Of a DNA stretch of 64,000 nt, positions 43,471 through 52,800 are shown one piece after another (the stretch's first letter is position 1; every line of letters starts with the position of its first letter). The notes under the pieces were generated by a model, which searched no databases, was not told the DNA's origin, and saw nothing but the letters and a program-made list of their open reading frames with translations. The DNA is from Candidatus Krumholzibacteriota bacterium (GTDB lineage: Bacteria > Krumholzibacteriota > Krumholzibacteriia > Krumholzibacteriales > Krumholzibacteriaceae), in assembly GCA_016932415.1 (NCBI GenBank), contig JAFGCX010000030.1:4498-68497 (forward strand). Reading direction: 5' to 3'. The position numbers and the translations under genes are program-made.

Positions 43471-44046
43471 GTGCCGTTAAAAAGAGTATACATCGCGGAG
43501 AGAAAGGAATGGCGCAAGTGGCTTGAGACGAATCATGGCACGGAGCCGGGGATATGGCTGGTCTATTACAAAAAAGCTTCCGGTAAAGCGAGAATAAGCT
43601 ATGACGACGCCGTCGAGGAAGCGATATGCTTCGGCTGGATAGACTCGACGGTCAAGAGGATAGATGAAGAAAAATATATGCAGAAATTTACGCCGAGAAA
43701 GCCTGTCAGCGGATGGTCGAGGCTGAACAGGGAGAGAGCGGAAAAGATGATAGCGTCTTCGCTTATGACAGAAGCGGGATTGGAAAAGATCGAATCGGCG
43801 AAGAAAAATGGCATCTGGGAGAGTGATGGGAAGAGGATCATCGATCCCGATATCATTCCGGGGGACCTTGAGGCTGCCCTGTCGAAAAGAAAAATGGCTC
43901 TTGAGAACTTCCGGAATATGGCTCCGTCGTACAGAAGGAATTTCATCGGGTGGATAGAAGCAGCAAAGAGGGAAGAGACCCGCCGCGGGAGAATAGCCGA
44001 GACAGTCGATTCAGCGGAGCGAAATGAGAAGCCGGGGATGAAATAA
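43471..44046 (+). CDS. YdeI/OmpD-associated family protein
   Basis: About 191 residues from GTG 43471, chosen because AGGA lies eight bases upstream; the longer frame overlaps the previous gene. AERKEWRKWLETNHGTEPGIWLVYYKK, in shorter pieces EWRKWLETNH and GIWLVYYKK, with EAICFGWIDSTVKRID and FTPRKPVSGWSRLN, is the family signature. E. coli YdeI is linked to resistance to some antimicrobial peptides; the mechanism is unknown. Confidence 0.85.
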   Translation: MPLKRVYIAERKEWRKWLETNHGTEPGIWLVYYKKASGKARISYDDAVEEAICFGWIDSTVKRIDEEKYMQKFTPRKPVSGWSRLNRERAEKMIASSLMTEAGLEKIESAKKNGIWESDGKRIIDPDIIPGDLEAALSKRKMALENFRNMAPSYRRNFIGWIEAAKREETRRGRIAETVDSAERNEKPGMK

Positions 44047-44092
44047 TCGGTAAAACGGTTGATTCCAGGCGGGAAATCATCTAGAATATTCG

Positions 44093-44120
44093 GGCCGCGT
44101 TCGCCGCGGCCGGTTCTTTT
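44093..44120 (+). terminator. Terminator-like hairpin after the YdeI-like gene
   Basis: GGCCGCG/CGCGGCC (7 bp) with a TTCGC loop, followed by GGTTCTTTT. It lies in the 173-base gap before the M3 peptidase gene. Confidence 0.55.
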
Positions 44121-44219
44121 ATAGCGAAGAAAGGCTCTCCGCCGAGCGAGTGACAGCCAGCGGAACAGCCAGACGGGATATCTGCTTCGGCAGTCCACAT
44201 TTAATCAGGGAGCGCAAAA

Positions 44220-46322
44220 ATGCGAAAACGCCTTCTCCTTCTGTTCGTCGTCGCCTTGATGGTCCTTTCATGCGCGGCGAAGGATCAGAATCCGTTCTTC
44301 TCCGAATTCGATACGACATTCGGAGTGCCACCCTTCGACAAGATAAAAGAAGAACATTATATCCCGGCCTTTACCGAGGGGATCAGGGTCCATGATGAAG
44401 AGATAGCGGCGATAATCAACAACAGCGATCCTCCGACTTTCAAGAATACCATAGAAGCTCTCGAGACTTCGGGTTCGATGCTTACCAGGGTCGCGAACGT
44501 CTTTTTCGCCCTTAATTCGGCGAATACAAACGAGACGATGCAGGGAATCGCGAAGGAAGTGGGACCACGGCTTGCCGAGCACCAGGATAATATCTCCCTT
44601 GACGAGGATCTCTTCAGAAAGGTCAAGGCGGTATATTCAAAGATAGATGAATCCGGTCTTGATACCGCGCAGAGAAGGCTTCTCGAAGATTATTACAAGG
44701 GATTCGTAAGGGGAGGGGCTGATCTCGATGAAGAGGGAAAGGCCAAACTGAGGGAGATCAACCAGGAACTCTCCCTCCTCGGGCTTCAGTTCGCCGAGAA
44801 TGTTTTGAAAGAGACGAACGCTTTCGAGCTTGTGATAGATAAAGAGGAAGACCTCGCCGGGCTCCCCGACGTCATCATCGCGGGCGCATCGGAAGCGGCC
44901 GCCCAGAAGGGGTACGAGGGCAAGTGGCTCTTCACGCTGCAGAAACCGAGCATGATACCTTTTATCCAGTATTCGGAAAAACGCGGCCTGAGGGAGAAGA
45001 TATACAAGGCTTACTATCACATGGGTGATAACGACAACGAATTCGATAACAAGCAGATCCTTTCGAAGATCGCGGCGCTCAGGGTGCAGAAAGCGAATCT
45101 CCTCGGATACAGGACATACGCTCATTTCATCCTTGAAGAGAATATGTCGAAGAACCCCGATAACGTCTTCGCTTTTCTCGACAAGCTCTGGCCCGCGTCG
45201 CTCAGAAAAGCCAAGGAGGAAGCCGCCGAGCTCCAGGCGATGATCTACAAGGAAGGCAAGGATTTCAAGCTGGAGAGTTGGGACTGGTGGTACTATTCGG
45301 AGAAGGTGAAGAAAGAAAAGTACGATCTCGATGAAGAGATGTTAAAACCGTACTTCGTGCTTGATAACGTCATCGACGGGGCTTTCGGAGTAGCAAACAA
45401 GCTCTGGGGGATCACATTCACGGAGAGGAAGGACATCCCGAAATATCACAAGGATGTCAAGGTCTTCGAAGTCAAGGAAGCGAACGGAGATCATATAGGT
45501 ATCCTTTACACCGACTATTTTCCACGCGAGAGCAAGAGAGGCGGCGCGTGGATGGGAGCTTACAGAAAACAGTCGGATACGGACGGGAAAATGATCACGC
45601 CGGTGATCACAAATGTCGGCAACTTCCAGAAACCGACCGCGGACCAGCCCGCGCTCCTTACATGGGACGACGTCCTTACCCTCTTCCATGAATTTGGCCA
45701 CGGACTGCACGGTCTTCTCACCAACTGTACTTATGAAGCACAGTCAGGCACCGCGGTAGCGACCGATTTCGTCGAGCTTCCATCGCAGATCATGGAGAAC
45801 TGGGCGGGGGAGCCCGCGGTACTCGCCACCTACGCGAAACATTACAAAACCGGAGAGATCATTCCCGATGAGCTCGTGGAGAAGATGAAAAAGTCAAGCA
45901 AGTTCAACCAGGGATTTGCCACGACTGAATATCTCGCCGCGTCGTATCTTGATATGTACTGGCATTCCCTTTCGGTTCCGGTGGAACACGACGTCAGGGA
46001 ATTCGAGAATAAAGCTCTCGAGGAACTCGGTCTTATACCGGAGATCAAATCGAGATACCGCTCGACCTATTTCAGGCATATTTTCTCCGGCGGTGGAGAT
46101 TACGCTGCGGGATATTTCAGCTATATGTGGGCCGAGGTCCTCGACCAGGACGCCTTCCAGGCGTTCAGGGAGACCGATATTTTCAACAAGAAGCTTGCCG
46201 AATCGTTCAGGGAGAACATCCTCGGAAAAGGTGGATCGGAAGACCCGATGGTCCTTTACAGGCGTTTCAGGGGAGCAGATCCCTCCATCGAGCCGCTTCT
46301 GAAGAAAAGAGGATTGATCTAG
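44220..46322 (+). CDS. M3-family zinc metallopeptidase lipoprotein (oligopeptidase / Dcp type)
   Basis: 700 residues. The signal peptide ends in lipobox LSC (MVLSCAAKD), so it is an exported lipoprotein. The zinc site is HEFGHGLHG with the downstream Glu in the ENW region (PSQIMENWA). YFPRESKRGGAWMGAY is a further M3A motif (oligopeptidase A / peptidyl-dipeptidase Dcp). It should degrade peptides in the periplasm or at the cell surface. Most Dcp are cytoplasmic or periplasmic; lipidated forms are known in Bacteroidetes-like lineages. A terminator follows. Confidence 0.93.
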   Translation: MRKRLLLLFVVALMVLSCAAKDQNPFFSEFDTTFGVPPFDKIKEEHYIPAFTEGIRVHDEEIAAIINNSDPPTFKNTIEALETSGSMLTRVANVFFALNSANTNETMQGIAKEVGPRLAEHQDNISLDEDLFRKVKAVYSKIDESGLDTAQRRLLEDYYKGFVRGGADLDEEGKAKLREINQELSLLGLQFAENVLKETNAFELVIDKEEDLAGLPDVIIAGASEAAAQKGYEGKWLFTLQKPSMIPFIQYSEKRGLREKIYKAYYHMGDNDNEFDNKQILSKIAALRVQKANLLGYRTYAHFILEENMSKNPDNVFAFLDKLWPASLRKAKEEAAELQAMIYKEGKDFKLESWDWWYYSEKVKKEKYDLDEEMLKPYFVLDNVIDGAFGVANKLWGITFTERKDIPKYHKDVKVFEVKEANGDHIGILYTDYFPRESKRGGAWMGAYRKQSDTDGKMITPVITNVGNFQKPTADQPALLTWDDVLTLFHEFGHGLHGLLTNCTYEAQSGTAVATDFVELPSQIMENWAGEPAVLATYAKHYKTGEIIPDELVEKMKKSSKFNQGFATTEYLAASYLDMYWHSLSVPVEHDVREFENKALEELGLIPEIKSRYRSTYFRHIFSGGGDYAAGYFSYMWAEVLDQDAFQAFRETDIFNKKLAESFRENILGKGGSEDPMVLYRRFRGADPSIEPLLKKRGLI

Positions 46323-46369
46323 GGGCGGTGATTGATCAGGTACCTGGTTGAAAAAGAACGAGTCTTTCG

Positions 46370-46405
46370 AGGGGACCTGGGCGCTTTTAACAGGTCCCCT
46401 TTTTT
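46370..46405 (+). terminator. Intrinsic terminator of the M3 peptidase gene
   Basis: A 10-bp perfect stem AGGGGACCTG/CAGGTCCCCT (46370-46379 with 46391-46400) is followed by TTTTTT. Confidence 0.88.
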
Positions 46406-46444
46406 CGCTGAAAAGAACCGCTTCGGCGTACGGCGCGGGAGAGC

Positions 46445-46900
46445 GTGACGGTGAGAAGGAAAAAGATCGAGATAAGAGCTTTCAGGGAAAACGACCGCGC
46501 GGAAGTGGTCGATCTGTGGCGCAGGTGCAATCTGACCGTACCGTGGTACGATCCGTCGAAAGATATCGACAGGAAACTCCAGGTAGATCCGGAGCTTTTT
46601 CTCACGGGCCTTATAAGCGGCATGGTGATCGCTTCGGTTATGGGCGGGTATGAAGGGCACAGGGGATGGATCAACTACCTCGCCGTGCATCCCGAGTACC
46701 GGGGAATGGGATATGGACGTGAGATGATGGAAGCGGTCGAGGCAATGATCGCCGAAAGGGGATGTCCGAAGATCAACCTGCAGGTGCGCTCTTACAATAA
46801 AGGCGTGATAGAATTCTACAGAAAACTCGGGTACCGCGACGACGAAGTGGTAAGTTTCGGCAAGAAGATCGTGGTTGATTCAGAAGAACCGCAGAAGTGA
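46445..46900 (+). CDS. GNAT-family N-acetyltransferase (YpeA-like)
   Basis: 151 residues from a GTG. INYLAVHPEYRGMGYGREMMEAVE has the acetyl-CoA motif R-x-x-G-x-G; NLQVRSYNKGVIEFYRKLGY completes motif B. The sequence resembles E. coli YpeA. The acceptor is unknown. It converges on the ThiS-like gene with only 17 bases between the two stop codons. Confidence 0.85.
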   Translation: MTVRRKKIEIRAFRENDRAEVVDLWRRCNLTVPWYDPSKDIDRKLQVDPELFLTGLISGMVIASVMGGYEGHRGWINYLAVHPEYRGMGYGREMMEAVEAMIAERGCPKINLQVRSYNKGVIEFYRKLGYRDDEVVSFGKKIVVDSEEPQK

Positions 46901-46917
46901 AGCTTTGGCCGCGAAGA

Positions 46918-47118
46918 TCAACCGCCATGCGCGAGGTGGAAGACTGTCACTGACTCTCCGTCCTCGATCAGGTGCGTCTCGTAGTCGTCTTCGGGGATAA
47001 GCCTGTCGTTTACAGTCACAGTGATAAGAGCGTAATCATATCCCATCTCATCGAGAATATCCTGTACGGTCATGCCAGGTCTCCATTTGACCCTGTCTCT
47101 TTGATTGACTGTTATCAT
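46918..47118 (-). CDS. ThiS/MoaD-like sulfur carrier protein
   Basis: 66 residues with a beta-grasp pattern and the C-terminal Gly-Gly (VTVFHLAHGG) that is adenylated and thiocarboxylated. It lies four bases after a ThiF-like activating enzyme and in the same operon as a tungsten/molybdenum oxidoreductase. No thiamine gene is near and no moaD is seen in the cofactor cluster, so a role as MoaD (sulfur donor for molybdopterin) is plausible; ThiS in thiamine synthesis is the alternative. Confidence 0.85.
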   Translation of the reverse strand: MITVNQRDRVKWRPGMTVQDILDEMGYDYALITVTVNDRLIPEDDYETHLIEDGESVTVFHLAHGG

Positions 47119-47122
47119 CTTA

Positions 47123-47761
47123 TCATACCTCGCCGCGCGCGATTATCTCGATAGCGAGATTGGCCTGCATGTTGGCGGCAAGGGCTACCCTTGCCGAGCA
47201 TAACCCGATATCGGAGCCGGTCGTCTCATCGCCGATAATATGTATCTTTCCAGAAGACCTGATGACGATGGAAGAAGAATCGCCTATTCCCGATATGCCG
47301 CTCGCGCAGATCAGGTGCCTCTCTGGAAATAACCCGCACCACGTCTCTATCAACCAGTGTTTGCTCTCGGCGTCGTCGAACGCCTCTATAAGAAGATCCG
47401 CGCCGGAGAATATCTCGCCTACTGAAGCGGGAGTGATCCTTGCCTGGTGAGATATTATCGAGATCTCAGGGTTGATCTCCCTCAGGTGAGCGGAAAGCGC
47501 TTCGACCTTTGGCTTTCCCAGATCTGAGCGGAAATAGTATTGCCTGTTGAGATTTGAAAGTTCCACGACGTCGAAATCGGCAATGATCAGCTTTCCCGCC
47601 CCAGCCCTGGCGAGGGCTATAGCGGCGTTCGATCCGAGCCCTCCGCACCCTGCTATTCCGACGCAGCTCTCAAGCATCTTTTCGGTCGAGCCTGGCACGT
47701 TACGCTCGAAGACGGGAGATATCTTTTTTCTTTCCACGCGTTTCTCCGGCTCAGGAGCCAT
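47123..47761 (-). CDS. ThiF-family (E1-like) adenylyltransferase, short form
   Basis: 212 residues. VGIAGCGGLGSNAAIALARAG is the ATP-binding motif (in short GCGGLGSN), and FDVVELSNLNRQ is the Arg/Asp finger of the E1 family. It is shorter than MoeB/ThiF with no Zn-binding CxxC pairs, which matches the thiF family-2 type. It should adenylate the C-terminal Gly of the ThiS-like protein next to it. The tungsten-enzyme operon suggests it serves pterin cofactor synthesis. Confidence 0.87.
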   Translation of the reverse strand: MAPEPEKRVERKKISPVFERNVPGSTEKMLESCVGIAGCGGLGSNAAIALARAGAGKLIIADFDVVELSNLNRQYYFRSDLGKPKVEALSAHLREINPEISIISHQARITPASVGEIFSGADLLIEAFDDAESKHWLIETWCGLFPERHLICASGISGIGDSSSIVIRSSGKIHIIGDETTGSDIGLCSARVALAANMQANLAIEIIARGEV

Positions 47762-47799
47762 CGATCGTTACATGTTGCCGGTTCATGATCTCCGCTGGA

Positions 47800-49800
47800 T
47801 CATTCCTGGTCGTCCTTTATGATCGCGACAAGCTCGGGAAGATCGATTCCGAGCTCCTTGAGCCTTGCGATCGTCGGTACGCCGTTATTCGTCCAGCCCC
47901 TGCGTTTGTACGCCGCGTCGACGACCTTGTTGTACTGATCCATCCGGAATTTTCTTGTTATCTCCATCTTTTCTTCAGTGCTCTTGCCCGACGGATCGAT
48001 GCCGATGATCTCTTTCATCTGCCTGTCGTAATACTTGTCCGCCCGCGATTCGTACTCTTCCTTCGTCACAGGTCCGACAGCTCTGTACGGAGGCATGTCG
48101 TCCTTTCGAGTACCGAATCCGAGCATCCTGATCATTATCCTCTCGAGGTTATGTACCCTGGCTGATTGAGCAAGCATCTTTTCCTCATCGAGTGCGATGC
48201 CGGTCATTCCCTCGTGGAATTTGAAGAAATCCTCGACGTGGCCGGGGACCTTCGCCGCTTCCTGCGGTTTGTACTTCTTGTTATCGAGCGGTACAATATC
48301 GTTCCAGAGAAGCTTGCAGAGGCCGTGCAGGCCGAACCAGGTCCGCCACAGCGGATAATAATAGAGGGCTTCCGCCTTGTCCTCGAAGGTGGGGATCTGG
48401 TTGTTGACCATATCCATGAAGATCAGCCATGCTTCGTCATGCTGAGGACCTTTTACCGCCATTGTATAACCGGCCTGCTGCGCGAGGGATTCCTTGCAGA
48501 CATACTCGGAATATTCAAGCCCCTTGACCTCCATCCCTATATCCTGCAGGAACGCAGCGTCTGCGCCGAGTTCCCTGATCCATTTTTCTTTCAACCACCG
48601 GATACCCATCCCGACCTCAACGCCGAACCCTTCACCTCGGGCCATCTCGTGGAGGCACTCGAGGACCTCGTCCTTCGCCCCGAACTTCAGCTCCTTGCCG
48701 CCTGTCTCTTTCGTCGTGATCACGCCGTTCTCAAACGACTCCATCACGAAAGCCATGCAGGTGCCGACCGAGATCGTATCTACGCCGTACGTGTCGCAAT
48801 AAAAGTTGAATTCGGCCACGAAATCGGCATCGAAACATCCCATGTTGGCCCCGGCCGCAGCCGTTTCGTATTCAGGGCCGTCCACCATCACGACATCGCC
48901 TTTGTACGGCCCAGTCTTCAGCACGAAGCCGTCGATCGTCTTGGCGCACGCCATCGTGCATCCTTTCCAGCATCCGTCAGGAAAATCCTGCGTAAAGTAT
49001 CTGGCTTTGAGAATGCTCGAACCGATCTTGTACGTCTCCTTATGAGAACCATACTTGTAATTGAGGACGGGGAGGAGGTCGTATTTATCCATGACATCGA
49101 CGATGTTCGCCGTACCGACCTGCCTCATCCTGCACTGGTCCTTGTCGAGAGTCGCCATCTCGGCGGTTATCTTCATGCCGTAATCCCTGATCATCTTAGG
49201 ATCGACCGGATGGTTCAGGTCGTCTATTATCTCGATGGCGCCGGTAGGACAGGTATAAGCGCATGATGTACAGCCGATGCAGTGAGGATCGACTTCACCG
49301 AACGGCATCGCGATATGACGGTCTATGCCGCGGCCGGCAAAATCGATTATCCGTTCCATCGCGAATTCGTCGCACCCGCGCACGCAGCGGCCGCAAAGGA
49401 CGCATGCTTTCGGATTCTCGTCGGTGAGGTCGCTTTTGTATTTCTTGCTGTCGGTTGCGCCGCACATCTTTGCCAGGCCCTGGATGACCGGGACGTTGGG
49501 CCAGCGCCCGAGATACATTTCGGCGAGGTTCCTTCTGTGAGTTTTGACTCTTTCGGAAGCTGTCTCGACTCTGATAGCAGTCCGGACGGGATAGTTGCAC
49601 GATGTGACCATCCTCTTTTTTCCATCCTCTTCGATCTCGACGACGCAAAGCCTGCAGACTCCGGCGGGCGTAAGGTCCTTGTGGTGACAGAGGGTAGGCA
49701 CCTTGATCCCGCTTTCCCTGAGGATTTCGAGCAGGAAGGCATCTTTTTTTACTTCGATATCTTTTCCGTCGATATTGATATTGATCTTTGTCGTAGCCAT
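47800..49800 (-). CDS. NuoG/HydA-like Fe-S module fused to aldehyde:ferredoxin oxidoreductase domains 2-3
   Basis: 666 residues. Residues 1-75 are a [2Fe-2S] plant-ferredoxin-like domain (Cys38, 49, 52, 68), as in NuoG/HydA. Residues 130-190 carry two [4Fe-4S] motifs, CVLCGRCVRGC and CIGCTSCAYTC. From ~210 to ~640 it is the AFOR_C part of AOR: cluster ligands Cys277, 281 and 285 (GCWKGCTMAC) with Cys495 (GLHGLCKLL), Glu310 in PEYETAAAGA, and His454 in KGPQHDEAW, which match active-site residues of the tungsten enzyme. AOR domain 1 is missing here but present at the start of the upstream gene. The ATG overlaps that gene's TAA. Confidence 0.93.
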   Translation of the reverse strand: MATTKININIDGKDIEVKKDAFLLEILRESGIKVPTLCHHKDLTPAGVCRLCVVEIEEDGKKRMVTSCNYPVRTAIRVETASERVKTHRRNLAEMYLGRWPNVPVIQGLAKMCGATDSKKYKSDLTDENPKACVLCGRCVRGCDEFAMERIIDFAGRGIDRHIAMPFGEVDPHCIGCTSCAYTCPTGAIEIIDDLNHPVDPKMIRDYGMKITAEMATLDKDQCRMRQVGTANIVDVMDKYDLLPVLNYKYGSHKETYKIGSSILKARYFTQDFPDGCWKGCTMACAKTIDGFVLKTGPYKGDVVMVDGPEYETAAAGANMGCFDADFVAEFNFYCDTYGVDTISVGTCMAFVMESFENGVITTKETGGKELKFGAKDEVLECLHEMARGEGFGVEVGMGIRWLKEKWIRELGADAAFLQDIGMEVKGLEYSEYVCKESLAQQAGYTMAVKGPQHDEAWLIFMDMVNNQIPTFEDKAEALYYYPLWRTWFGLHGLCKLLWNDIVPLDNKKYKPQEAAKVPGHVEDFFKFHEGMTGIALDEEKMLAQSARVHNLERIMIRMLGFGTRKDDMPPYRAVGPVTKEEYESRADKYYDRQMKEIIGIDPSGKSTEEKMEITRKFRMDQYNKVVDAAYKRRGWTNNGVPTIARLKELGIDLPELVAIIKDDQE

Positions 49801-52800
49801 TATATCACCTCCACCGCGTCGAAGTTGCAGCTTTCATAACAGATCCCGCATTTAATGCATTTATCGCCGTCGATATGATGCGTTTTTTTCTTCTCGCCCG
49901 TTATGGCGTCGACCGGGCAGTTGATCGCGCAGAGGGTGCAACCCGTGCAATTCTGCGCGTCGATGCTGTACTTGATGAGCGCCTTGCATCTGCCACCGGC
50001 GCATTTCTTTTCGTCGATATGCTGCTCGTATTCTTCCCTGAAATATTCAAGGGAGCTGAGCACCGGATTTGGAGCAGAGCCGCCGAGCTGGCAGAGGCTT
50101 GTGTCCCGCACCGTCCGGCACAATTCTTCAAGAGCTTCGATATCACCCGTCTTTCCTTCGCCGCCGCATATTCGCGTCAGCAGGATCTTCATATGGTGTA
50201 GTCCTTCGCGGCAGGCGGTGCATTTTCCGCAGGATTCATCGGCGAGAAATGCGATTGAATCCCTCGCGACATCGATGATACATGTTCTGTCGTCCATCAC
50301 GCTCAGAACACCGGACCCGATCATCGATCCCGCCTCCATCAGAGAATCGAAACCGACAGGCAGGTCGAGTTTTTCCGCGGGAATGATCCCCCCGGAAGGT
50401 CCTCCAGTCTGAACAGCCTTGAAAACCCGGCCGGCGGGGACTCCTCCTCCTATATCCTCGATGATTTCGCGAAGAGTCGTGCCCATCGGGACCTCAACGA
50501 GGCCGGTGTTATTTACAGCGCCGGTGAGGGAGAAGACTTTCGTTCCGGAAGATCCGTCCCAAGCCGATCTGCTTACATCGCCCATGCCGATCGAGGAGAA
50601 CCAGGAGGCTCCGCGATCTATTATCACCGGAACAGTCGCCCATGTCTCGACGTTGTTAAGGATCGTCGGTTTGCCCCTGAAGCCCGATTCGAAGTTGTGC
50701 AGATATTTCGGCCTCGGTTCGCCCGCTTTCCCCGACATCGAAGCGAAAATAGCGCTCGATTCGCCGCTGACGAAGGCGCCCGCCCCGCGATGGATATTGA
50801 TATCGAAACAGAGGTCGCTTCCGAGAATGTTATCGCCGATAAGCCCGTAATCGACGCACTGGTCGATCGCTTTCCGCAGCCTCTCGATGGCGAGGGGGTA
50901 TTCTTTCCTCGTATATATATATCCCGCGGTCGCTCCCGTCGCAAAGGCGCCTATCAACATTCCTTCGATCACCGAGTGGGGATCGCCCTCTATGATGCTT
51001 CTGTCAGAGAAAGCTCCAGGGCCTCCTTCATCCGCGTTACAGACGAGATATAACTCTTCATCCTTTTCCGCCGCCGCCTTGACCGCTGATTCCCATTTGA
51101 TGCCTGTGGGAAATCCGCCGCCGCCCCGGCCCCTTATGCCGGAAGCGATGATTTCTTTAATGACATCCTCTTTTTTCCCGCCCGCCAGGACTTTTCTCAA
51201 AGCGGCGTATCCTCCGCGGGCGATATAATCGTCGATCTGTTCAGGATCGACGAGTCCGCGGTTCCTCAGGGCGACGAGCTGCTGTTTGCTGAAGAATCCA
51301 ATATCTTCGATCTTCGGACAAGCCTTGCCCGAGACAGGGTCGGTGTAGAGAAGCCTTTCGACAGTCTTGCCTTCGACAAGGGCGTCGATGATATCCCCGG
51401 CATCCTTAAGGCCTGCCTTCTGGTAGAATATGCCGTGAGGCTGCACGAGGATGATCGGTCCATTGGCGCATATCCCATGACATCCCGTGCCTGTCACGAG
51501 ATAATCCTTTTCCAGTCCTTTTTCCTTAATGACTTCTACAAGCCTGTCGCGGATGGCGGGGCCTTTCGCCGATACGCATCCGGTCCCAGTGCAGACCATA
51601 AGGATCCCCTTGTAACCGGAGCTTTCTTTTTTCTTTCTGGCGCTGATCCTGTCGAGGTCCTCAGGGGTTATCCGGATGGCGGTCATGTCAGAGTCTTCCC
51701 TGGCTGCAGGTGATCCTTTTTTGCCCTTTTCGACATTCTTAAGAAGCTTCGCTACGTCTTTAGCCTGCACGTTGCCGTATAGTTCTTCGCCTATCCTCAC
51801 CACCGGGGCGATGCTGCATGCTCCGAGGCAGGCCGCCTCCTCAAGGCTGTATTTCATATCACCGGTCGTTTCTCCAGCCTTGATGCCAAGGGCGCGCTCG
51901 AACGACTCGAGTACTTTCGCTGAACCTTTCACGTGGCAGGCCGTGCCCATGCAGACCTGGACGATCGTCTTGCCTTTCGGTTCAAGGCTGAATGCTTTGT
52001 AGAATGTGGCGATATGATAGAGGTGCGCTTTCTGCCTCCCCGTCTTTTTACATATTTCATCGATGGCAGTCTTCGAGACGTATCGGAAACGATCCTGTAT
52101 GTCCTGCATCATCTCGACGACATATTCAGGGTCGCTCTGCCACTTCTCAATGATCCCGATTATCGCGTCGAGATCCTTTTTGGAAGTCTGAACGGCGATC
52201 TTCTTTGGGGTGACATCTTTCGCGGCCTTGCTTTCTTCGATCCTCCAGGCGGGAGTTATCTGCCTGTTCTTAAGAACGAGCGCCTTGATATTCTTGTCCC
52301 TGAAGACCGTTCCGATACCGCCTCTTCCCGCCTGCTTGATTCTGGGAAGAGCCCTTCGCCAATCGAAGAAGGAGAAGTTCAGCACTCCCATGTGAGTATG
52401 CTGCGCTCCGCGGCCAGCGGTGACGCAGGCGATATTTCTCATGTCGAGCTCATCGTCGGCGTACATCTCGGTCAATTCTTCAGCAAGGAGATGCGAATCT
52501 ATGCTTTCTTCCGGAGCTGTCTCTATCGATACCCTGCCTGTGACGGCATCGATGACTACTATCACATCTTCGGCCGCTTTGCCGGTGACGACAAGAGCAT
52601 CGAATCCCGAGAACTTAAGATACGGCCCGAACCAGCCGCCGACGTTGCAGTCCATCACAGATTTGGTAAGGGGGGAGAGGGAGGTGACAATCGTTTTCCC
52701 TGAACCGGGAAAAGATGTAGTCCCTCCGAGAGGCCCCTGGGAGAAACAGATCGGGTTGTTATTGTCGTTCCATTTCGTCTCTGCCGTTATCTCCTGGAAC

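Noticed and set aside
48166-49266. Long plus-strand ORF (366 codons) inside the AOR gene
   Set aside because: Antisense shadow of a clearly recognisable GC-rich gene; no protein family pattern.
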